The position numbers and the translations under genes are program-made. Under the pieces are notes generated by a model that saw only the letters and a list, made by a program, of their open reading frames with translations, was not told the origin of the DNA and ran no database searches. A stretch of DNA of 5,338 bases from Ignavibacteriales bacterium. GTDB taxonomy: Bacteria > Bacteroidota > Ignavibacteria > UBA10030. Positions 1-5,338 of this stretch are shown here, piece by piece (positions within the stretch are counted from its first letter, which is position 1; every line of letters starts with the position of its first letter). Location of the stretch: the NCBI GenBank assembly GCA_016218005.1, contig JACRFF010000121.1, positions 1-5,338 of the forward strand, read 5' to 3'.

Positions 1-1
1 A

Positions 2-655
2 GGAATGCAGCTCGAACTCTGGTCGCAGCAGATCATCGATGGTTCACGAAATACGAATATCCAAATCATTGATTGCTCCAAAGGCATTTCCAAAATGGAG
101 GTGCCAAGCTTCAAAGTGGATGCAAGCTATGGCGATGTTCATCCATTCGGCAATCCGCACTATTGGCTCGACCCCGAAAATGTCAAAATCATTTTGGGCG
201 AACTTGTGGAAGGTCTATCGAAAATCTCGCCGCAGGATAGAGAATACTTCAACCGGAACGCTCAGCAGTATTCGCAACTTCTCGACCAGAAGATGTCCGA
301 TTGGAAAGCGCTTGCCGAACCACTGCATGGCGCACGAATCGTAACCTACCATAGCAGTTTCAGCTATTTCGCCCATCGGTTCGGAATGGAGGTCGTTGAT
401 TATGTTGAGCCGAAGTCGGGAATTCCGCCGACGCCAACGCACACAAAGGAATTGATTGACAAGATTAGGGCAGGCGGTGTACACATAATCGGACTGGAAC
501 AATTCTACGAAGAAAACACACCGGCGAGTATTGCAAGCGCTTCGGGCGCCAAGGTCGTTCGGCTGAGCACGGCTGTTGGCGGATTGCCGAACACCGATTC
601 GTATACGGCGCTTGTAGAGTATAATCTGCGTGCGCTGGTGAACGCGCTTCGCTAA
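2..655 (+). CDS. Metal ABC transporter substrate-binding protein, ZnuA/TroA type (5' partial)
   Basis: This is the extracytoplasmic binding protein of a zinc/manganese-type ABC importer (SBP cluster A-I); it captures the metal and delivers it to the permease encoded downstream. The frame is open to the left edge, so the ATG at 5 is probably an internal Met, and roughly 80-100 residues are missing, including the signal peptide and first His ligand. Counting from that Met, the conserved NPHYWLDP block (residues 50-57) carries metal ligand His52. TYHSSFSYFAHRFG (114-127) carries His116. The family segment GLEQFYEENTP (163-173) and the closing YTALVEYN helix follow. There is no long His-rich loop; only His46 lies near the NPH motif. 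The usual fourth ligand, an Asp in a DPLG/SDAMG-like turn, is replaced by STAVGG (188-193); Asp198 is the nearest acidic residue. Zinc versus manganese cannot be decided. The ATPase gene follows within 40 bases. Confidence 0.93.
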   Translation, partial: GMQLELWSQQIIDGSRNTNIQIIDCSKGISKMEVPSFKVDASYGDVHPFGNPHYWLDPENVKIILGELVEGLSKISPQDREYFNRNAQQYSQLLDQKMSDWKALAEPLHGARIVTYHSSFSYFAHRFGMEVVDYVEPKSGIPPTPTHTKELIDKIRAGGVHIIGLEQFYEENTPASIASASGAKVVRLSTAVGGLPNTDSYTALVEYNLRALVNALR

Positions 656-680
656 GCGGTTCAACTTCACTTTTTGAAAA

Positions 681-685
681 AGGAA
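681..685 (+). promoter_or_regulatory. Ribosome binding site deciding the ATPase start
   Basis: AGGAA here, inside a longer A-rich AAAAAGGAA run, is the only SD-like sequence before the ATPase gene. It is too close to the TTG at 688 but well placed for the TTG at 694, which is why the later codon was chosen. Both choices keep the same frame and protein body. Confidence 0.55.
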
Positions 686-693
686 TCTTGACG

Positions 694-1455
694 TTGAATT
701 CGAATGATAAACTTATTGAATTTCGCGACGTGCATCTGGGCTATGGACGCAAGAACGTTCTTTCCAGAATATCGTTCGAGATTGAGCGGTCGGATTTTCT
801 CGGCATCGTAGGTCCAAACGGTTCTGGTAAAACGACGCTCTTACGCTCCATCCTCGGCATCTTGCGGCCAACAGCAGGGGAGGTTCGCCGCGCGCAGAAC
901 GCCGTTATCGGCTATGTTCCTCAACGTGATACCATCGACCCGATCATGCCATTTACCGTTTTCGATGTTGTGCTTATGGGACGCTATGGCCGGCTTGGAT
1001 TGTTCCGCCGCCCCAGCATATTGGATTTCGACAAGGTGCAAGAGGCGTTGGCACACGTCAACATCGAAGACCTTGCCAACCGTTCCTTTCGAGACCTTTC
1101 CGGTGGACAGAAACAGCGCGCACTCATCGCTCGTGCGTTGGTTACCCAGCCCGACATCCTTGTGCTTGATGAACCGACGAACGGCATGGATTTGGCGTCT
1201 CGAAGTTCGACGCTTGAATTGATCAAACATCTTCACAAGGATGACAAGCTCACAGTCATCATGGTCAGCCATCTCTTGAGCGATGTTGCTAACTATGTCA
1301 ATCGCATCGCCATCGTCGAGGATCGATACTTTCAGGTTGGAAGGGTGGGGGAGATTTTAACCGACAGCAATCTGAGCAAACTGTATGGAGTGCCGGTAAC
1401 GGTCGGAGATTTCCAAGGCAACAAGATCGTTGTTGCAGGAGGCAAGAATGTCTGA
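694..1455 (+). CDS. Metal ABC transporter ATP-binding protein (ZnuC/MntB-like)
   Basis: This is the cytoplasmic ATPase that powers metal import. All nucleotide-binding motifs are intact. Counting from TTG 694, these are Walker A GPNGSGKTT with Lys46, the Q-loop Gln77 in YVPQR, the signature LSGGQKQR (135-142), Walker B ILVLDEPTNGMD with Asp159-Glu160, and the switch His193 in VSH. The length of 253 residues is normal for the family. No ATG is available at the 5' end. In-frame TTG codons lie at 688 and 694. The SD core AAGGA (680-684) is only 3 bases from 688 but 9 from 694, so 694 is preferred; 688 would add two residues. The gene lies about 40 bases after the binding-protein gene and overlaps the permease gene by 8 bases, so the three belong to one operon. 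The C-terminal extension after the H-loop is short and typical. Confidence 0.95.
   Translation: MNSNDKLIEFRDVHLGYGRKNVLSRISFEIERSDFLGIVGPNGSGKTTLLRSILGILRPTAGEVRRAQNAVIGYVPQRDTIDPIMPFTVFDVVLMGRYGRLGLFRRPSILDFDKVQEALAHVNIEDLANRSFRDLSGGQKQRALIARALVTQPDILVLDEPTNGMDLASRSSTLELIKHLHKDDKLTVIMVSHLLSDVANYVNRIAIVEDRYFQVGRVGEILTDSNLSKLYGVPVTVGDFQGNKIVVAGGKNV
1437..1442 (+). promoter_or_regulatory. Strong Shine-Dalgarno of the permease gene
   Basis: AGGAGG, the best ribosome binding site in the window, lies 5 bases before the ATG at 1448 and inside the last codons of the ATPase gene. It fixes the permease start and excludes the longer reading from TTG 1430. Confidence 0.8.
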
Positions 1456-2269
1456 CATCGAAATTCTCCGGACAATTGTTACACAATTTCCCTTTGCTTT
1501 GATCGGCAGTGTCTTCGCCGGACTACTCTGTGGTTATCTGAGTGTCTACGTCGTATCAAAGCGCGTGGTCTTTGTTGGCGCAACGTTAACCCAAGTGGCA
1601 GTTACGGGCATTGCCGTGGCGCATTTGTTGTTTCCGCACGAAAGTACCGACGTCGTCTCGTTGGCTCTGACGCTGTTCGCCGTCGTTATCCTTGCCCAGC
1701 TGTTGCGCAGTCACGATATTTCGCGCGACAGTGTTCTTGGCGTAAGCTATGTGGTGGCGATCGCGCTGCGCATTCTGGTGATCCAGAAAAGCCCTGCCTC
1801 CGAAGTCTCAGAAATTGAAGCCATCCTGAAGGGCGATCTACTTTTCATAACCCAACATCAGCTTTCGTTGTTGATTGCTACGGCGGCGGTACTGCTGTTC
1901 ATCCATCTTCTCTTCCAAAAGGAATTTATCTTTGTTTCTTTCGATTCTGAAACTGCAACAACGCAAGGATTCAAGGCGGGACGCTGGGAAATGCTTTTTT
2001 ACGCAACCATCGGCATTGCGATTTCAGTAGCAACCCGAATTGTTGGCGATGTGTTCGTCTTCGGATTCTTAGTCATTCCAGCAGTGACCGCTACGCTGTT
2101 GGCGCGAAAAGTGCGCAGCATTTTCTGGCTCTCGACTCTTGTCGGTGCACTGCCGCCCATCATCGGGCTTTATCTGGCGTTCAAGTTGGATCTGCCCGCA
2201 GGTCCAACAGCCGTAGCAACGGCCTCCGCAATGCTTGCAGTAAGTTGGATTATTAAACGATTCAAGTAG
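1448..2269 (+). CDS. Metal ABC transporter permease, ABC-3 family (ZnuB/MntB-like)
   Basis: This is the integral membrane channel subunit of the importer, expected to work as a dimer with the ATPase. It has 273 residues, usual for the family, with about eight hydrophobic helices (roughly 13-36, 40-62, 67-87, 95-113, 139-156, 181-197, 202-219 and 228-246, plus a hydrophobic C-terminal stretch 252-269). ABC-3 landmarks are SFDSETATTQG (164-174), matching the family's sfDpelArxxG coupling region, the FGFLVIPAVTA helix (205-215), and DLPAGPT (248-254) near the C-terminus. The segment GATLTQVAVTG (44-54) corresponds to the family's usual GDxLxHxxLxG but has Ala45 and Gln49 in place of Asp and His. 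The start is the ATG at 1448, backed by a perfect AGGAGG 5 bases upstream; an upstream TTG at 1430 lacks such support. The start lies inside the ATPase gene, giving an 8-base overlap that suggests translational coupling. Confidence 0.95.
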   Translation: MSDIEILRTIVTQFPFALIGSVFAGLLCGYLSVYVVSKRVVFVGATLTQVAVTGIAVAHLLFPHESTDVVSLALTLFAVVILAQLLRSHDISRDSVLGVSYVVAIALRILVIQKSPASEVSEIEAILKGDLLFITQHQLSLLIATAAVLLFIHLLFQKEFIFVSFDSETATTQGFKAGRWEMLFYATIGIAISVATRIVGDVFVFGFLVIPAVTATLLARKVRSIFWLSTLVGALPPIIGLYLAFKLDLPAGPTAVATASAMLAVSWIIKRFK

Positions 2270-2277
2270 GTGCGAGC

Positions 2278-2949
2278 GTGCCATTAAAGGGAAGGAATGC
2301 ATTGGTGGTAGGCAGCACGGGGGCTTTGGGCGCTGTAATCGTGCAAAGATTTATTCGCGAAGGCGCTCAAACAATCGGCGCGTCTCGGTCGCAGGCAACT
2401 TCAGTCGACGGGGCGGCGTTCATTGAAGCAGACGCAACGGATGCCGGATCAGTTGAAGAGCTATTCCGTGCAGCGGTCAATCGAATGGGTCATCTTGATA
2501 TTGTGGTGAATACCGTCGGCAGCTACGTTCCAGCAAATCCGATTTCTGCAACGCCACCGGGCGATTGGGATCGTGCAATGGACATAAATCTCAAATCAAC
2601 TTTCCTTTGCACGCGTGCAGCGATTCGCTGTATGCGCGGACGGCGGTTCGGACGTGTGTTTAATACCGCAGCGCAAAGTGGAGTATTTCCCGAATCGGGA
2701 AAGGCGGCGTACTCCATCTCCAAGTCCGGCGTCATCTTGCTTACGGAGTTAGCCGCGCAGGAACTGAGAGGAACCGGCATTACCATCAACGTCATTGCGC
2801 CGGGCATCATTGATACGGCAAGCAATCGCGCCGAAATGCCTAACGCCGATTTTTCAAAATGGGCAAAGCCGGAAAGCATTGCAGATGCGATTTGCAATTT
2901 GTGCTCGGAAGAAGCGGGAAACATTACCGGTTCCACACTTCAATTCTAA
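2278..2949 (+). CDS. Short-chain dehydrogenase/reductase (SDR) family oxidoreductase
   Basis: This is a cytoplasmic Rossmann-fold NAD(P)-dependent oxidoreductase of the classical SDR superfamily; the substrate is unknown. The cofactor loop GSTGALG (12-18) fits the G-x3-[AG]-x-G pattern. Asp52 follows the third strand. The usual NNAG is NTVG (78-81). The catalytic residues are complete: Asn104 in DINLKS, Ser134, and Tyr145/Lys149 in YSISK. The PG motif and a following Thr appear in IAPGIIDT. A basic residue in GASRSQ after the second strand hints at NADP(H), but this is inference. At 223 residues it is slightly short: it ends at ITGSTLQF, without the common VDGG tail, by a normal stop and with no sign of frameshift. 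The start is GTG 2278, with AGGTG (2268-2272) 5 bases upstream overlapping the permease stop. The 8-base gap to the permease places it in the metal-transport operon, which is not an obvious functional pairing. A FabG-like name would be over-specific. Confidence 0.9.
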   Translation: MPLKGRNALVVGSTGALGAVIVQRFIREGAQTIGASRSQATSVDGAAFIEADATDAGSVEELFRAAVNRMGHLDIVVNTVGSYVPANPISATPPGDWDRAMDINLKSTFLCTRAAIRCMRGRRFGRVFNTAAQSGVFPESGKAAYSISKSGVILLTELAAQELRGTGITINVIAPGIIDTASNRAEMPNADFSKWAKPESIADAICNLCSEEAGNITGSTLQF

Positions 2950-2955
2950 TCCTCT

Positions 2956-2985
2956 CTGGCAGTTCTATCATTGCTTTCGTATATT
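2956..2985 (+). promoter_or_regulatory. Candidate promoter for the yqeY-cvpA-mutS2 cluster
   Basis: A TATATT box (2980-2985) matches the TATAAT -10 consensus at five of six positions. CTGGCA (2956-2961) matches TTGACA at four of six, with an 18-base spacer. The extended TATATTTC (2980-2987) also comes within one base of the Bacteroidota -7 pattern TAnnTTTG. Transcription would begin near 2992, leaving a leader of about 80 bases. The location between two functionally unrelated gene groups fits a promoter, but such matches arise easily by chance. Confidence 0.3.
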
Positions 2986-3002
2986 TCAACCAGAAACTAA
3001 TT

Positions 3003-3023
3003 GCGAGCAGGAAATAGGCTCGC
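3003..3023 (+). other. Intergenic hairpin, possible weak terminator or leader structure
   Basis: GCGAGC (3003-3008) and GCTCGC (3018-3023) are perfect reverse complements that enclose a 9-base loop. The stem is GC-rich, but the bases after it (TATCGTTCC) are not a U-tract, so it is a poor intrinsic terminator. It may end or attenuate the SDR transcript, or be part of the leader of the YqeY gene. Loop bases AGGAA (3009-3013) can also pair with TTCCT (3029-3033). Confidence 0.4.
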
Positions 3024-3042
3024 TATCGTTCCTGAGGTGAGC

Positions 3043-3063
3043 GTGGATTCAAAACAATTCTGA
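3043..3063 (+). CDS. Possible six-residue upstream ORF before the YqeY gene
   Basis: A GTG codon at 3043 opens a six-codon frame (peptide MDSKQF) that stops with TGA at 3061-3063. GAGG (3034-3037) sits 5 bases before the GTG, a good SD position. The stop codon is itself the first part of TGAGGT (3061-3066), the SD of the YqeY gene, so a ribosome ending here would stand at the next start. The peptide shows no codon run typical of an attenuator. It may well be chance, since short frames are common; only its SD and stop arrangement make it notable. Confidence 0.2.
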   Translation: MDSKQF

Positions 3064-3071
3064 GGTATGGC

Positions 3072-3518
3072 ATGTCCTTATCCGACAAAATTAGCGAAGA
3101 CTTGAAAAGTGCGATGAAGTCCGGCGACCAAGTGCGTCTCAGCACCGTCCGTTCAATTCGAGCGCAGATCATTGAGCTGAACAAGCGGGGTACGGGGTCT
3201 ATCACGGAAGAAGATGAACTCAAAGCGCTTTTGGCGGCAAGCAAGAAGCGCAAAGAAGCGATCGAGATGTACGAAAAGGCCGGCCGAACCGATTTGGTGA
3301 AAGTGGAAACGGCAGAATTGGAGATCATCAACGGTTACTTGCCTAAACAAATGACTGCTCAAGAAGCCGAGCCGGTTATTGTGCGCATCATCCAAGATCA
3401 AGGAGCGGTCGGCACAAAAGATTTTGGCAAGATTATGCCGTTAGCGATGAAGGAACTCAAAGGAAAGATTGACGGAAGGGTAATTCAAGAACTTGTGAAG
3501 TCTAAGCTCGGTGGATAA
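3072..3518 (+). CDS. yqeY: GatB/YqeY domain-containing protein
   Basis: This is a small soluble, mainly helical protein related to the C-terminal domain of the GatB subunit of Glu-tRNA(Gln)/Asp-tRNA(Asn) amidotransferase. Stand-alone YqeY proteins are widespread and their cellular role is not well established; tRNA-related binding is the usual inference from the domain. The 148-residue length matches the family. Recognisable blocks are SLSDKISEDLKSAMKSGD at the N-terminus, RLSTVRSI (22-29), KKRKEAIEMYEKAGRTDL (58-75), AELEIINGYLPKQM (81-94), DFGKIM (117-122) and GKIDGRVIQELVK near the end. The ATG at 3072 has TGAGGT (3061-3066) 5 bases upstream. An ATG at 3067 is out of frame, touches the SD and leads only to a 12-codon frame. 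The cvpA-like gene follows 2 bases after the stop. Confidence 0.95.
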   Translation: MSLSDKISEDLKSAMKSGDQVRLSTVRSIRAQIIELNKRGTGSITEEDELKALLAASKKRKEAIEMYEKAGRTDLVKVETAELEIINGYLPKQMTAQEAEPVIVRIIQDQGAVGTKDFGKIMPLAMKELKGKIDGRVIQELVKSKLGG

Positions 3519-3520
3519 TC

Positions 3521-4138
3521 ATGCTCGTTGACATTCCGATCGGTGTCTATCTTATCATATCAACGCTGCTTGGATTGCGCGACGGATTAGTCCGCAAAGC
3601 GGTAGGGATTGTTGTTTTGGTTTTGGCGCTCATTCTTGGTCAGGAGTGGATGCACGATGCCGGAAAATTTCTTGCCGAGCACGCAGGTTTTTCAAAGGCC
3701 ACGGCGCCTATGTATGGTTACCTTTGTATTTTCCTCGGAGCCTTGATTCTGCAAAGCCTCCTGTACAAACTGCTCGCTGGTGGATACAAAATCGGAGGAA
3801 TTGCCGACCGACTCATCGGCGCGTTTCTTGGGGCTGTGCACGGTGCATTCTTCCTGAGCGGACTTCTGTTCATACTTGCCATGGGCGGTCCGCTTTCCAA
3901 GGACGTAACGAATGATTCACGCTTTTACAAGCCCATCGTTAATCTCGCGCCACAAGTTCTAGATCTTACGGCCACTGCAGGACCTCAAGCGTTGGAAAAG
4001 ATCAAAGAAGTGGCAACTCCCTCAAGTTCCTCCGGGCAGTCTTCCGAAAAAGCGAAGCCCGAACAAAAGCTGGACGAGGAATCTCAGAAAAAAATGTTTG
4101 ACGAGGCACGCCGGTCTGCCGGACGGAAAAATCCTTAG
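3521..4138 (+). CDS. CvpA family membrane protein
   Basis: This is a small inner-membrane protein of the CvpA (colicin V production) family. Homologues are linked in various bacteria to colicin V production and envelope homeostasis, but no molecular activity is settled. Four hydrophobic segments are visible, near residues 3-18, 26-41, 64-85 and 98-121. The first loop carries the family's GLRDGLVRK (18-26), and the last helix begins with the typical GGIADRLIGAFLGAVHG (92-108). After about residue 165 comes a hydrophilic tail of about 40 residues, rich in Ser, Lys and Glu (TPSSSSGQSSEKAKPEQ), probably disordered and cytoplasmic if both termini face inward; this tail is longer than in minimal family members. 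The ATG at 3521 has GGTGGA (3510-3515) 5 bases upstream, inside the end of the YqeY gene. The 2-base gap implies co-translation. Specific function here is unknown. Confidence 0.88.
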   Translation: MLVDIPIGVYLIISTLLGLRDGLVRKAVGIVVLVLALILGQEWMHDAGKFLAEHAGFSKATAPMYGYLCIFLGALILQSLLYKLLAGGYKIGGIADRLIGAFLGAVHGAFFLSGLLFILAMGGPLSKDVTNDSRFYKPIVNLAPQVLDLTATAGPQALEKIKEVATPSSSSGQSSEKAKPEQKLDEESQKKMFDEARRSAGRKNP

Positions 4139-4161
4139 CCGCAAGCTGCACCATTTCCACC

Positions 4162-5338
4162 GTGCTTTCCATATCATCTCTTGCCGCCAAGCTGGAATAT
4201 GACAAGGTTCTTGAGCGCGTGGCGCGTTTTGCCATTTCGGACGGCGGCAAGCGCCGCATTCTTTCCATCGCCCCCAGCGCCGATCGAGCCGAGATTATCA
4301 GCGAACTACAGCGCGTTTCGGAAACGAAAGAATTAGTCTTAGCGGAAGGCTCTGTTCCGCTCGATGGAATTCGCGACATTCAGATCGCACTGAAAAAGAC
4401 AACCGTTGAGAATCAAGCGTTGAGCGTTCAAGAGTTGATCGATGTTGCTTCAACATTGCGTGCATCGCGGTCAATGCAGGGCTTCCTTGGCAAGCGGAGG
4501 CAATTATATCCGGCCCTTGCACATTTTCCCGACACGCTCTTTGCCGACAAAGTAGTCGAGTTCAATATCTCCGAAGCCTTAGATGATCGGGGATTTGTGA
4601 AAGATAGCGCGAGCAAGGAACTGCGCTCGATTCGCCAAGGCATCATCGCGGCGGGCGATGCGCTCCGAAAGAAACTTGCTGCGATCATGCACAGCGTCTC
4701 CGACGAATCTTGGCTGCAAGAAGAAATCATCACCACGCGCGATGGACGGCTTGTCATACCCGTCAAGACGGAGTTCAAGTACCGAGTGGAAGGTTTTATT
4801 CATTCGACTTCCGCCAGCGGCGCGACGGTGTACATCGAACCGACGGAATCGCTTGATCTCAACAACACCCTCCGTGAGTTGCAGCTGCGCGAACAGCGGG
4901 AAATCTTCCGCATTCTGCAAGACCTTACGAAACAAATAGTCGAAATTCGGGAACCGCTTGAGCGCAGTCTCTTCACGCTCTATGAAATTGATGCGTTAGT
5001 TGCCAAAGCGCGATCTTCAATTGAACTTATCGGAGTTGCTCCGACAATCGCCGACCATCCCATTCTCAAGCTGAAGAACGCACGGCATCCGATTCTCCTC
5101 CAACGACACCAGCGCGAGGCAGTTATCCCGTTGACACTGGAACTTGGAGAAGAGCATCGGACTCTTGTCATCACCGGCCCGAACGCCGGCGGTAAGACTG
5201 TCGCGCTTAAAACAGCGGGATTACTTGCACTCTGTGCGCAGGCCGGTCTCCACATTCCCGCGGAGTCGGACTCGGAAGTTTTTCCTTTCACCAACTATTT
5301 TGTGGATATTGGGGATGACCAATCCATAGAAAATGACC
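4162..5338 (+). CDS. mutS2: Endonuclease MutS2, N-terminal half (3' partial)
   Basis: MutS2 is a MutS-family ATPase with a C-terminal Smr nuclease domain. Family members are reported to suppress homologous recombination or to split collided ribosomes in rescue. The frame stays open to the window end: 392 complete codons of an expected 780-800. The N-terminal AAKLEYDKVLERVARFA (8-24) is the classic MutS2 opening. The core/clamp region contains DGRLVIPVK (194-202) and HSTSASGATVYIEP (214-227). NARHPIL (308-314) precedes Walker A GPNAGGKT (339-346, Lys345). The last residues, VDIGDDQSIEND (from Asp382), begin the MutS2 DIGDEQS signature region. Walker B, the coiled coil and the Smr domain lie beyond the window, so nuclease ability cannot be judged. 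GTG 4162 is the only common start between the upstream in-frame stop (TGA 4099-4101) and the conserved N-terminus; no clear SD precedes it. It lies 23 bases after the cvpA-like stop. Confidence 0.95.
   Translation, partial: MLSISSLAAKLEYDKVLERVARFAISDGGKRRILSIAPSADRAEIISELQRVSETKELVLAEGSVPLDGIRDIQIALKKTTVENQALSVQELIDVASTLRASRSMQGFLGKRRQLYPALAHFPDTLFADKVVEFNISEALDDRGFVKDSASKELRSIRQGIIAAGDALRKKLAAIMHSVSDESWLQEEIITTRDGRLVIPVKTEFKYRVEGFIHSTSASGATVYIEPTESLDLNNTLRELQLREQREIFRILQDLTKQIVEIREPLERSLFTLYEIDALVAKARSSIELIGVAPTIADHPILKLKNARHPILLQRHQREAVIPLTLELGEEHRTLVITGPNAGGKTVALKTAGLLALCAQAGLHIPAESDSEVFPFTNYFVDIGDDQSIEND

Noticed and set aside
670..682. CTTTTT-G-AAAAAG palindrome between the binding-protein and ATPase genes
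   Set aside because: The single central base allows no RNA hairpin loop, it is AT-rich and overlaps the SD; there is no similarity to a known metal-regulator operator that I can support.
1430..1450. Longer permease starting at TTG 1430
   Set aside because: It lacks an SD, while ATG 1448 has AGGAGG at ideal spacing and gives the usual N-terminus.
2926..2949. SDR as a truncated pseudogene because it lacks the VDGG tail
   Set aside because: All catalytic and cofactor motifs are intact, the stop is a normal TAA, and short SDRs ending near this strand are known, so it is treated as a functional gene.
2957..2974. TGGCAG followed by TTGC, resembling a sigma-54 promoter
   Set aside because: The GG and GC elements are separated by 13 bases instead of the required 10, so the site does not fit sigma-54.
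2795..3040. Plus-strand 81-codon frame spanning the SDR end and the intergenic gap
   Set aside because: Most of it overlaps the conserved SDR frame, its translation shows no family features, and its start has no context of its own.
3067..3105. ATG at 3067 opening a 12-codon frame over the YqeY start
   Set aside because: It directly abuts the SD with no spacing and is out of frame with the conserved protein.
4002..5294. Several open frames of 60-125 codons on the minus strand opposite mutS2 and the other genes
   Set aside because: They lie wholly opposite conserved coding sequence, their translations are rich in Ser and Arg with no recognisable motif, and they have no supporting SD; they are antisense shadows.

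Overview
The window holds seven protein-coding genes, all on the + strand and tightly packed. The first and the last run off the window edges. No RNA gene, mobile element, CRISPR array or long repeat was seen. Base composition is near 50% GC throughout, with no obvious island. Starts are often non-ATG (TTG for the transporter ATPase, GTG for the SDR gene and mutS2), and most genes have a recognisable Shine-Dalgarno (SD) sequence.

Region 1 (1-2949) is a metal-uptake operon. It encodes the C-terminal two thirds of a cluster A-I (ZnuA/TroA-type) metal-binding lipoprotein or periplasmic protein, a complete ABC ATPase, and a complete ABC-3 family permease whose start overlaps the end of the ATPase gene. 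A short-chain dehydrogenase/reductase (SDR) gene follows after an 8-base gap and looks co-transcribed. The three transporter parts form one zinc- or manganese-type importer: a binding protein outside the inner membrane, a permease dimer in it, and an ATPase dimer on the cytoplasmic face. The job of the SDR beside it is unknown.

Region 2 (2950-3071) is the only sizeable non-coding gap, about 120 bases. It holds a weak promoter candidate, a perfect 6-bp GC-rich hairpin, a possible six-codon upstream ORF with its own SD, and the SD of the next gene.

Region 3 (3072-5338) is a housekeeping cluster: a GatB/YqeY-domain protein, a CvpA-family membrane protein, and the N-terminal half of MutS2, which is cut by the window end inside its ATPase domain. 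Spacings of 2 and 23 bases suggest one transcript.

The organism is an ordinary free-living-type bacterium. From memory, the order yqeY-cvpA-mutS2 and the style of the metal-transporter proteins resemble the Bacteroidota/Chlorobiota/Ignavibacteriota group, but clear SD sequences are less typical of Bacteroidota proper, so this placement is tentative. I see no convincing undescribed system. The points most worth checking are the leader upstream of the YqeY gene, the shared departures of the binding protein and permease from textbook motifs, and the SDR at the end of the transporter operon.
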